From the NCBI GenBank assembly GCA_963754385.1, contig CAVWGE010000002.1, forward strand, positions 62,001-126,000: a DNA stretch of 64,000 nt, in the 5' to 3' direction. This DNA is from 9FT-COMBO-48-23 sp963754385 (GTDB lineage Bacteria > Chloroflexota > Dehalococcoidia > GIF9 > UBA5629). The notes beneath the pieces were generated by a model. That model had not been told where the DNA came from and searched no databases. It saw nothing but the letters and a program-made list of their open reading frames with translations. Position 1 is the first letter of the stretch. Each line of letters opens with the position of its first letter. A program made the position numbers and the translations under genes. Positions 1-8,454 of the stretch are shown in pieces.

Positions 1-664
1 GTGCTGCTTCCTGATCCACCTCATACGGCTCGCCAGCAAAAATTTTTCCGTATTCCTCTATCTTCCCTTGAGCCGAATTGTCGGCACCGATGAATTTCTG
101 ACGAGCATCAACGACACCCAAATCAAACGGCAAGGTGAAATAGAGGTCAGCGATCACTTTATCTATTCCGAATTCATACAAGGCCCCCCAACCAACAGAA
201 GCATCCCCTTTGTACTTGCTTATAGGCAACAAACTCAAAAGGTTTGGTACACTGAAATAACCGCTCCCATCAAGAATCTTGAACGGAGCCACAGTAATCA
301 AATAGTCGCTGGAAAGAACCACATTGGGCACCCAAAACGTTGCCAAAGCGAAAGGATGAGGTAAAGGATTCTCCACCTCCACCCAAATACAATCCCGAAC
401 ATCCAACATCAACACCCTTGGGAAATCGTAACCTAAGGCTTGATATATGGGATATATAGACTCTCCATTAGCAGTCCCTTCAAGTATAATAATATCAGCA
501 TCGCTGACCTGTTTGATGCTTTCGATTATCAGGTTCATAGTCTCCCGACTAGTGCTTATCGGATACGGCATTGAATAGCCAGCATTAGGCTTGATCAAAA
601 CCCGCCGAGCCCTAGCAACTAAAGGTGGTGGCTTAAAAACAAACTCTGATGCTTCGAAAATCAC
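1..664 (-). CDS. DUF362 domain protein (3' end outside window)
   Basis: Reading the minus strand from a GTG at 664 gives an open frame of about 221 codons that runs off the left edge. The N-terminus contains RVLIKPNAGYSMPYPIST and later a VAPFKILDG segment, the layout of DUF362 (PF04015) proteins, a family of unknown function often found as stand-alone domains or fused to ferredoxin domains. An in-frame TGA lies three codons upstream of the GTG, so this GTG is the first possible standard start; a GAGG sits about 12 nt before it. No cysteine cluster is seen in the visible part, but the C-terminus is missing. It points the same way as moeA but lies downstream of it with about 137 bp between them. 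Family assignment is fairly sure; function is unknown. Confidence 0.75.
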   Translation of the reverse strand, partial: MIFEASEFVFKPPPLVARARRVLIKPNAGYSMPYPISTSRETMNLIIESIKQVSDADIIILEGTANGESIYPIYQALGYDFPRVLMLDVRDCIWVEVENPLPHPFALATFWVPNVVLSSDYLITVAPFKILDGSGYFSVPNLLSLLPISKYKGDASVGWGALYEFGIDKVIADLYFTLPFDLGVVDARQKFIGADNSAQGKIEEYGKIFAGEPYEVDQEAA

Positions 665-801
665 TGTCTCTCAATCCTCACTTCAACACTCTGGTAAAAC
701 TCTAATGGCTCCATAAATTTTTACATTTTCCTTAAATCCAAAGCCTAAAACTGCACCAATCTAAAATCATTAACCGACAAAACGGCAACCATCTTTCACA
801 A

Positions 802-2061
802 TCAATCCTGAACCTCATCCCAATCAAACATCATCACCTCAACCTTACCTCCGGATTTAACTTCCTTGGTACTTTCTGGAATAACAGCTAGTCCATTAGC
901 CCTTGCCATAGAGGACAAAATCCCTGAACCTTGAGGGCCTGTGAGACGAGCAAAGTATTTACCATCCCTCTTGGTAACTACAACACGAGCAAAGAAACGT
1001 CGTCCGTCATCGTTTTCAACCGGGGCTTCCATTATCGCTGTTACACTAGGCATAGCCAAATTGCTTCTGCCCATCATTCTAAGAATAGCCGGACGGACAA
1101 AAACTTCAAAGCTTATCATTGAGCTTACTGGATTGCCTGGCAACCCCAGATGAGGTATTTTTTTCCCATCATCTCTTTTGAATACACCGAAGGCTAAAGG
1201 TTTTCCTGGTTTCATACGTACAGTCCAAAAAGATATGTTTCCCTCATCTACCAGAACCTGTTTGACTACATCATAATCACCCAAAGAAACTCCCCCCGAA
1301 GTTACCAAAATATCGCAGTCGAGACCATGACGGACAGCTAATGCCAACTGCTCCACATCATCTGGAGCAATCCCCAGAAGCTTTGGAACGCCCCCATATC
1401 TGAGAACCTGAGCGGCTAAGCTGTAACTGTTGCTATTGTATATTTTGCCCGGGAGGATGGGTTGATTAATCTCCATGACTTCGTTACCTGTAGCCAATAT
1501 CCCTATCACCGGACGGCGAATTACCGAGACTACCGCCTTTCCCAACGAAGCTAGTACTCCAATCTCAGCAGGACGAAGCAATATCCCCTGCTTCATAACC
1601 AATTCCCCTTTAGTGATATTCTCGCCCCCTCGACGGATATTCGAAGCTTCAGGCAAATCAACACGAATTCCAATTTCACCCCTAGAGGCTGAGCGCTGCT
1701 TACGGTCGACCTCGTCAGTATATTCAAAAGGAACTACTACATCTGCACCTTCTGGCACAAAGGCCCCGGTCATAATTCTGACAGCTGTCCCCGGTTTTAC
1801 CTTTAACTCGGTGACACAACCTGCAGCTATCTCACCAACAACACGGAGAACCTTAGGATGCTCATGGCTTGCCCCCACAATACTCTTAGCCTGTACCGCA
1901 TAGCCATCCATAGCAGAATTATCCTGAGGAGGTACGTTGAAGGGAGCATACACATCCTCAGCCAACACCTGTCCCAAACATTCCAGAAGAGGCTTTTCCT
2001 CACTCTCAAGGACTTCGATGAAATCTAAAATTTTGCTCAGAGCTTCTTCAACACTAATCAA
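802..2061 (-). CDS. moeA: Molybdopterin molybdenumtransferase MoeA
   Basis: MoeA inserts molybdate into adenylylated molybdopterin to give molybdenum cofactor in the cytoplasm. The 419-residue protein has the family layout: an N-terminal PPQDNSAMDGYAV motif near residue 45, the TGNE segment of the MoaB/Mog-like domain, SGGVSLGDYDVV, PGKPLAFG and GLPGNPVSSM, followed by a C-terminal beta-barrel domain. Length is normal for the family. The ATG at 2061 overlaps the mobA stop codon by 4 bases (ATGA), so the two are translationally coupled, with mobA upstream. This implies that the cell makes at least one molybdenum or tungsten enzyme, although none is encoded here. Confidence 0.95.
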   Translation of the reverse strand: MISVEEALSKILDFIEVLESEEKPLLECLGQVLAEDVYAPFNVPPQDNSAMDGYAVQAKSIVGASHEHPKVLRVVGEIAAGCVTELKVKPGTAVRIMTGAFVPEGADVVVPFEYTDEVDRKQRSASRGEIGIRVDLPEASNIRRGGENITKGELVMKQGILLRPAEIGVLASLGKAVVSVIRRPVIGILATGNEVMEINQPILPGKIYNSNSYSLAAQVLRYGGVPKLLGIAPDDVEQLALAVRHGLDCDILVTSGGVSLGDYDVVKQVLVDEGNISFWTVRMKPGKPLAFGVFKRDDGKKIPHLGLPGNPVSSMISFEVFVRPAILRMMGRSNLAMPSVTAIMEAPVENDDGRRFFARVVVTKRDGKYFARLTGPQGSGILSSMARANGLAVIPESTKEVKSGGKVEVMMFDWDEVQD

Positions 2062-2702
2062 AGCTGAAATTCGTCCTTTCTAACCGTAAGACAATGCTCT
2101 TCTTGCCCTATCAAGTCTTTAGCCTTTCTTAGGTCGTCCAGCGTGTTGACATTAAAAAAACTCAAATACTGTGGGTCTAACCTTGCTATCTCATCCTTGC
2201 CCACATATCTTGTCTTAACTAAATTAAAGAGTTGCAATACTCCTAGTTTATCTTTATCTATCAGCTTCTTAATAGGAGCCAAACAGTCCCTTGAGTAAAC
2301 AGCATGAAGCGGCTCAAGCAAACCATCTATTTTAGGAACAACAACATCGAAATTGGGCGCAATGTCAATTAAATAGCATAACAAATCCCGATTGAGAAAC
2401 GGCATATCACAACCTACGACTAAACTGTAGAAACTATCAGCGCTTGCCAGCCCAGTATAGATACCACCCAACGCCCCCTTTCCGGGGTAGATATCAACAA
2501 TCACTTTCCCTTTCAGCCGAGCAGCAGTAATAAGTCTGAACTGTTCCTGACTAGTTATCACAAATAATGCCTGACTGACTGTGGAGAGGCAGTCTATAGT
2601 ACGCTCAAGCAGACTTTGCGTGTTTACTCTCTCTAAGGCTTTGACACGCCCCAGACGCAAACTCTTGCCACCGGCTAAAACTATTCCGGATACAGTTGAG
2701 AT
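2058..2702 (-). CDS. mobA: Molybdenum cofactor guanylyltransferase MobA, start codon unclear
   Basis: The product resembles MobA, which links GMP to molybdopterin to make the guanine dinucleotide cofactor. The nucleotide-binding loop reads GIVLAGGKSLRLGRVKALERV, and a VVGCDMPFLNRDLL segment carries the metal-binding aspartate. The first standard start codon in this frame (TTG at 2660) lies inside that loop and would remove the LAGG motif. Upstream of it the frame is open to a TAG at 2730-2732 but holds no ATG, GTG or TTG; the only near-start codons are ATC (2700-2702) and ATA (2706-2708). I give 2702 as a provisional start. Either a rare start codon is used, or a base change has removed the normal one. 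The gene overlaps moeA by 4 bases. Confidence 0.8.
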   Translation of the reverse strand: MSTVSGIVLAGGKSLRLGRVKALERVNTQSLLERTIDCLSTVSQALFVITSQEQFRLITAARLKGKVIVDIYPGKGALGGIYTGLASADSFYSLVVGCDMPFLNRDLLCYLIDIAPNFDVVVPKIDGLLEPLHAVYSRDCLAPIKKLIDKDKLGVLQLFNLVKTRYVGKDEIARLDPQYLSFFNVNTLDDLRKAKDLIGQEEHCLTVRKDEFQL

Positions 2703-2793
2703 TCCTATTCGACTAACGTTTTTCTCCGACTATGTTCTAGTTAATATTTTATCACTATAGTCAACTGTTCGGAGCAACATTACAGAAAAAAAA

Positions 2794-2819
2794 TTAACAA
2801 CTGGATAGTGGAAGGAAGA
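2794..2819 (-). repeat. 16S rRNA processing stem, 3' arm
   Basis: These 26 bases, just beyond the 3' end of the 16S gene, are perfectly complementary to 4395-4420, just before its 5' end. In the precursor RNA the two arms would pair and close the whole 16S into a loop, which is the usual RNase III processing stem of bacterial pre-16S RNA. The perfect match argues that this rRNA gene is functional and is processed on its own. Confidence 0.9.
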
Positions 2820-2881
2820 CAAGTTGCCAAATTAAGCGATAGAACTGAGTCTATCGACCGACCTAGGAGATAAAACTCCCT

Positions 2882-4388
<1,507 letters not shown>

Positions 4389-4394
4389 AAAAAT

Positions 4395-4420
4395 TCTTCC
4401 TTCCACTATCCAGTTGTTAA
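4395..4420 (-). repeat. 16S rRNA processing stem, 5' arm
   Basis: This is the partner of 2794-2819. The 26-base arm begins only a few bases upstream of the 16S 5' end and is a perfect complement of the 3' arm, without mismatch or bulge. Confidence 0.9.
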
Positions 4421-4444
4421 GGTGCGCACTTGGAAACGCTAGCT

Positions 4445-4473
4445 ATGATAGCATAACCTGCCCATCCTGTCAA
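4445..4473 (-). promoter_or_regulatory. rRNA promoter
   Basis: On the minus strand TTGACA (4468-4473) and TATCAT (4445-4450) are separated by exactly 17 bases, a near-consensus sigma-70 type promoter. It ends about 24 bases before the processing stem and about 57 bases before the 16S 5' end, where an rRNA promoter is expected. Confidence 0.85.
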
Positions 4474-4548
4474 CAGTCACCGAAATATCGATAAGGAAGT
4501 AGTTTACATTCCCATATAACCAAAAACAAACCATCTTCTTCGAAGCTG

Positions 4549-4557
4549 TGATATAAT
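4549..4557 (+). promoter_or_regulatory. Extended -10 promoter of prfA
   Basis: TGATATAAT is an extended -10 element (TGn plus TATAAT). No good -35 box lies upstream. The predicted transcription start, about 7 bases beyond, leaves a leader of only about 11 bases before the prfA ATG, with no Shine-Dalgarno sequence. Confidence 0.6.
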
Positions 4558-4574
4558 TTACCTCGAAATAAGCC

Positions 4575-5645
4575 ATGTTCAACAGGTTGGAATTAATAGA
4601 AAAGCGATATGAGGAAATAAGACATTTGATAGCCCAGCCAGAGCTATCCACCAATCCAGCACGCCTGCAGGCACTAGCTCAGGAACAGGCTGGCCTAGAA
4701 GATACCGTAACCAAGTATCGCCAATATAAAGCAGCTTCCAAAGCACTGGATGAAACTCAAGCTATGCTCGATGACGGGCTAGAGCCCGACATGATACCCA
4801 TGGTGAAAGAGGAAATAGCTAATCTCAAAAAGCGGCAAGATAGTATTCTCCACGATTTGAAGCTATCCTTATTGCCCAAAGACTCCCACCAGGATAAAGA
4901 TGTCATTATGGAAATTAGGGCTGGCACCGGTGGTGGAGAGGCATCGCTTTTCGCCGCCGACCTATTCCGCATGTACAGTCGATACGCACAAAGTAAAGGC
5001 TGGCAGGTGGACAACATCGATAGCAATCAGACTGAACTCGGTGGCTTCAAGGAAATAATATTTGAAATCAAAGGTAAGGGAGCTTTCAGCCGGCTAAAAT
5101 ATGAGAGTGGTGTCCACCGAGTACAACGAGTACCGGCCACAGAGGCTTCAGGGCGGATTCATACCTCAACAGCTACTGTGGCAGTCCTGCCTGAAGCTGA
5201 AGAAATAGAGGTAGCTATTAAACCCGATGATGTCAGGATTGATTTTTTTCGCAGTGGTGGAGCCGGTGGACAAAATGTGAATAAGGTCACCACCGCAGTT
5301 CGCATCACCCACCTGCCAACAGGTATAGTGACAACATGCCAAGACGAGCGCTCTCAGCTAAGAAACAGAATGAAAGCCATGGCAGTGCTCCGGGCTCGCC
5401 TTCTAGACATAGAACAACGTAAAAAATCCGAAGAGCTAACCGAAGAACGCCGCTCCCAAATAGGCAGCGGCGAACGCGCTGAAAAGATTCGCACCTATAA
5501 TTTCCCTCAAGACCGTATCACCGACCATCGCATCAACATGACTCTCCACAATTTGCCACGCATCCTTGATGGCGGACTTGACGAACTCATCGAAGCCCTA
5601 GCTACCGATGAACAAGTGAAGCTATTAGAAAGAAGTCACACATGA
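4575..5645 (+). CDS. prfA: Peptide chain release factor 1
   Basis: RF1 recognises UAA and UAG stop codons and triggers peptide release on the ribosome. The 356-residue protein has the normal length. The codon-recognition tripeptide PAT is at residues 187-189 and the catalytic GGQ at 231-233 (SGGAGGQNVNKV), which separates it from RF2. The ATG at 4575 fits the usual RF1 N-terminus, yet no Shine-Dalgarno sequence precedes it and the likely leader is very short. The stop codon overlaps the prmC start by 4 bases. RF1 and the methylase that modifies its GGQ glutamine are commonly encoded together. Confidence 0.97.
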   Translation: MFNRLELIEKRYEEIRHLIAQPELSTNPARLQALAQEQAGLEDTVTKYRQYKAASKALDETQAMLDDGLEPDMIPMVKEEIANLKKRQDSILHDLKLSLLPKDSHQDKDVIMEIRAGTGGGEASLFAADLFRMYSRYAQSKGWQVDNIDSNQTELGGFKEIIFEIKGKGAFSRLKYESGVHRVQRVPATEASGRIHTSTATVAVLPEAEEIEVAIKPDDVRIDFFRSGGAGGQNVNKVTTAVRITHLPTGIVTTCQDERSQLRNRMKAMAVLRARLLDIEQRKKSEELTEERRSQIGSGERAEKIRTYNFPQDRITDHRINMTLHNLPRILDGGLDELIEALATDEQVKLLERSHT

Positions 5646-6508
5646 CCTTAACACAGGCGCTTCAGCAATCTGCTTGCACCTTAAGCGTAAACGGCATAGA
5701 GGATAGCCACATCGAAGCCAGAGTGCTGCTAGGTCACATAACAAAGCTATCACCAGTCCAAATATACACTCAGACCGAGCAAACATTAAGCCGGGAACAG
5801 GAGAGGGATTTATCCAAATTGATAGAGCGTCGACTTCGCCGAGAGCCCACGGCCTATATTGTAAACCGCAGGGAATTCTATGGCATTGATTTTTACATTG
5901 ATTCCCGTGCCCTCATTCCCCGTCCGGAAACAGAGCTCCTTGTAGACACGGCTCTTGAATTCTCAAAAAACACCTGCCCACCCAGCCCACCACTTATTGC
6001 TGATATTGGAACCGGCTGTGGAGCTATCGCCATTAGTCTGGCTCTAAGCTTGCCCCAGAGCAAAATCTACGCCACAGATATCTCTCATTCAGCTCTCGAA
6101 GTTGCCAGGTTGAATTGCGAGCATCATAAAGTCACAAGACAAGTCACCCTCCTTCAAGGTAACTTATTAGAACCCGTACCTGAACCCGTTGACCTGATAG
6201 TTGCCAACTTGCCTTATGTCAGAAGTTCAGAGCTGGAGAATTTAAGCCCTGAGATAACCGGATTCGAGCCGAGAACAGCTATTGACGGTGGCGAAAACGG
6301 CCTGAACTGTATTCGCCAACTTTTAGAGCAAACCAAAGAAAAAATTAACCCTCGGGGTTGTCTCCTGTTGGAGATAGGACAAAATCAAGAACAGGAGGTT
6401 ATTCACCTAATTCATAGCTGTCTTAACAAAGTAAGTTTTACGTTTATCCCGGATTTGAACGGAATAAATAGAGTAGTCAAAATTGACTTTAAAAAGCCCA
6501 CCAGTTGA
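5642..6508 (+). CDS. prmC: RF1/RF2 glutamine methyltransferase PrmC (HemK family)
   Basis: PrmC methylates the glutamine of the GGQ motif in release factors, with S-adenosylmethionine as donor. The 288-residue protein has an N-terminal helical domain, the RPETELLVD segment near residue 95, the SAM-binding DIGTGCGAIAISLAL near 121-135 and the acidic TDIS that binds the ribose. The active-site motif, NPPY in most family members, reads NLPY here (residues 189-192); the asparagine and tyrosine that contact the substrate glutamine are kept. It overlaps prfA by 4 bases (ATGA). The stop codon lies inside the -35 box of the next promoter. Confidence 0.93.
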   Translation: MTLTQALQQSACTLSVNGIEDSHIEARVLLGHITKLSPVQIYTQTEQTLSREQERDLSKLIERRLRREPTAYIVNRREFYGIDFYIDSRALIPRPETELLVDTALEFSKNTCPPSPPLIADIGTGCGAIAISLALSLPQSKIYATDISHSALEVARLNCEHHKVTRQVTLLQGNLLEPVPEPVDLIVANLPYVRSSELENLSPEITGFEPRTAIDGGENGLNCIRQLLEQTKEKINPRGCLLLEIGQNQEQEVIHLIHSCLNKVSFTFIPDLNGINRVVKIDFKKPTS

Positions 6509-6533
6509 CAAAAAACGAGATTTGCCTTAAAGT
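6505..6533 (+). promoter_or_regulatory. Promoter of etfBA
   Basis: TTGACA (6505-6510) and TAAAGT (6528-6533) are spaced by 17 bases. The -35 box contains the prmC stop codon, so the promoter starts at the very end of prmC. The leader to etfB is about 45 bases. Confidence 0.65.
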
Positions 6534-6583
6534 ATCTGTTTGGTTCAACCCGGCAGTCAAAAATTCTCTGAAGGAGGAAAAGG

Positions 6584-7390
6584 ATGCCCCTAAACATGAT
6601 AGTCTGCTGCAAGCAAGTGCTAGACCCGGAGGCACCACCAGCCAGTTTCAAAATTGACCCATCCGCTAACAAGGTTATCCCACCCCCAGGGGTACCTCCT
6701 GTCATTAGCCCCTTCGATGAGCAAGCCATAGAGGCAGCACTTCGAATTAAAGATCAACAAGGCGGCAAAATCACAGTCTTAAGCCTGGGTAACAACCTGC
6801 TCCGCGATGTGGTTAAGAAACCTCTCTCCATGGGATCTGACGAGCTCATCCTCCTCGAAGACGAAGCCTTCGAAGGCGGTGATAGCTGGTCTATAGCTTA
6901 CGCCCTGGCCATGGCAATCAAAAAGATAGGAGAATATGACCTCATTTTTTGCGGTCGCCAGGCAGCCGACTGGGATGCTGGACAGGTTGGCTCAGGTATC
7001 GCTGAAATACTTGGAATTCCAAGTGTTACCGTGGCTAAGAAAGTAGAGATTGCTGACGGTAAAGCCAAGGTGGAGAGGGTTATCACCGATGGTTATCAGG
7101 TCATTGAGGTAACGCTTCCTGCCCTGATTACAGTCAGCAACGAACTCGGTGAAGCCCGTTATGCCACCCTTAAAGGAATTATGGCAGCAGCCAAGAAACA
7201 GCCGACAGTCTGGAAACCAGCCGATATCGGGCTTGAGCCCGCACAAGTAGGTGCTGCTGGCCGGCGTACCAAGCTTCTCAAACTTTTCCAGCCGGTTAAA
7301 GAAGGTAAGTGTGAAATCGTAGAGGCTGACACCCCAGCCGAAGCCGGTGCTAAACTGGCTGCGAGACTAAGAGAAGTAAAAATAATCTAG
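6584..7390 (+). CDS. etfB: Electron transfer flavoprotein, beta subunit
   Basis: EtfB pairs with EtfA to form a soluble FAD-containing electron carrier that links acyl-CoA or other flavin dehydrogenases to an electron acceptor, or that bifurcates electrons. The 268 residues begin MPLNMIVCCKQVLDPE, typical of EtfB, and contain the FCGRQAADWDAGQVG signature (about residues 125-139) and the recognition-loop region around ANELG/EARYATLKGIMAA. A strong AGGAGG lies 7 bases before the ATG. EtfA follows after 29 bases. No dehydrogenase or Etf:quinone oxidoreductase is adjacent, so the electron partner cannot be told. Whether the pair is bifurcating cannot be judged safely by eye. Confidence 0.95.
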   Translation: MPLNMIVCCKQVLDPEAPPASFKIDPSANKVIPPPGVPPVISPFDEQAIEAALRIKDQQGGKITVLSLGNNLLRDVVKKPLSMGSDELILLEDEAFEGGDSWSIAYALAMAIKKIGEYDLIFCGRQAADWDAGQVGSGIAEILGIPSVTVAKKVEIADGKAKVERVITDGYQVIEVTLPALITVSNELGEARYATLKGIMAAAKKQPTVWKPADIGLEPAQVGAAGRRTKLLKLFQPVKEGKCEIVEADTPAEAGAKLAARLREVKII

Positions 7391-7419
7391 AACTTTAGAA
7401 GTAATTACTGGAGGTTATA

Positions 7420-8418
7420 ATGGCTGAATATAAAGGTGTTATGGTCTATGGTGAAGTGGTGGAGGACAGACTAAGCTCAATTACCACCGAGCTTCTGGGA
7501 TGTGGTCGGCGTCTCGCCGATGAACTCAAAGAGGAGTTGCTTTGCATACTGGTCAGCGACAAACTAGGTGAAGCCCCTAAAAAGGCTATAGTTTTCGGAG
7601 CCGATAAAGTATATACCGCCGAGGACTCGCTACTGAAAGAATATCAAACAGATTCATACGTTGATGTAATGGAAAAGGCAGTCAAAGATATTTCGCCAAG
7701 AATTCTACTTTTCGGACAAACATCTGTAGGACGTGATTTGGCTCCCAGACTGGCCTTTAGGCTCGGCACTATCTCATCCATGGACTGCATCGAGCTCAGC
7801 ATTGACCCGGGGACAAAAGGGCTCCAGCAAACCAAGCCTGTTTACGGCGGTAATGCTCGAGCTACTTTCACCTCGGAGACTTTCCCCCAGATAGCTACAG
7901 TCAGGCAAAAAGCAATGTCGCCTTTGGCACCCGATGAATCAAGAAAAGGAGAGATTGCGCCTATCAAGCTCGAAATGGACCCGGCAAAGATTAGGACAAA
8001 GGTACTCGAAACAGTGAAGGAAGAGGTTGCGGGTATAAAACTCGAAGATGCTCAAGCAATAGTGACTGGAGGGAGAGGTATCGGTGGCCCCGACGGCTTC
8101 AAGCAATTAGAGGAGCTAGCCAAAGCATTAAAGGGTGCAGTAGGAGCTTCCAGGCCACCATGTGATAACAAGTGGGTACCAGACACAATGCAGGTCGGGC
8201 TTACCGGCAAAATTGTCACACCGGAACTCTACATCGCCGTAGGTGTTTCCGGAGCCAGCCAGCATTTAGCCGGATGTTCCGGCGCCAAAAACATAGTAGC
8301 TATCAACAAAGACCCTGAGGCTAACATATTCAAAGAAGCCCGTTTCGGCGTGGTGGGCGATTGGAAACAGGTTCTACCTGCCTTAACCGAAAAGGTTAAA
8401 GAACTTTTGGCCGGCTAG
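7420..8418 (+). CDS. etfA: Electron transfer flavoprotein, alpha subunit
   Basis: EtfA carries the FAD domain of the electron transfer flavoprotein. The 332-residue protein has an N-terminal domain similar in fold to EtfB and the C-terminal FAD-binding domain: GGRGIGGPDGFKQLEELA (about 211-228), GASRPPCDNKWVPDTMQVGL, then TGKIVTPELYIAVGVSGASQ and an AINKDPEANIF segment. All are hallmark stretches of EtfA. The ATG has GGAGG about 8 bases upstream. It forms a two-gene unit with etfB and ends 16 bases before the convergent EF-G paralog. Confidence 0.95.
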   Translation: MAEYKGVMVYGEVVEDRLSSITTELLGCGRRLADELKEELLCILVSDKLGEAPKKAIVFGADKVYTAEDSLLKEYQTDSYVDVMEKAVKDISPRILLFGQTSVGRDLAPRLAFRLGTISSMDCIELSIDPGTKGLQQTKPVYGGNARATFTSETFPQIATVRQKAMSPLAPDESRKGEIAPIKLEMDPAKIRTKVLETVKEEVAGIKLEDAQAIVTGGRGIGGPDGFKQLEELAKALKGAVGASRPPCDNKWVPDTMQVGLTGKIVTPELYIAVGVSGASQHLAGCSGAKNIVAINKDPEANIFKEARFGVVGDWKQVLPALTEKVKELLAG

Positions 8419-8420
8419 CC

Positions 8421-8454
8421 GCCCAGAACCATTTTACGGATTCGTTTTCTGGGC
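8421..8454. terminator. Possible bidirectional terminator between etfA and the EF-G paralog
   Basis: GCCCAGAA (8421-8428) and TTCTGGGC (8447-8454) form an 8-bp inverted repeat around an 18-base loop, placed between two converging genes and overlapping the last codons of the minus-strand gene. The loop is long and T-tracts are short, so the assignment is tentative. Confidence 0.4.

Noticed and set aside
1475..1903. 142-codon ORF antisense to moeA
   Set aside because: It mirrors moeA codons and encodes a low-complexity product without family features.
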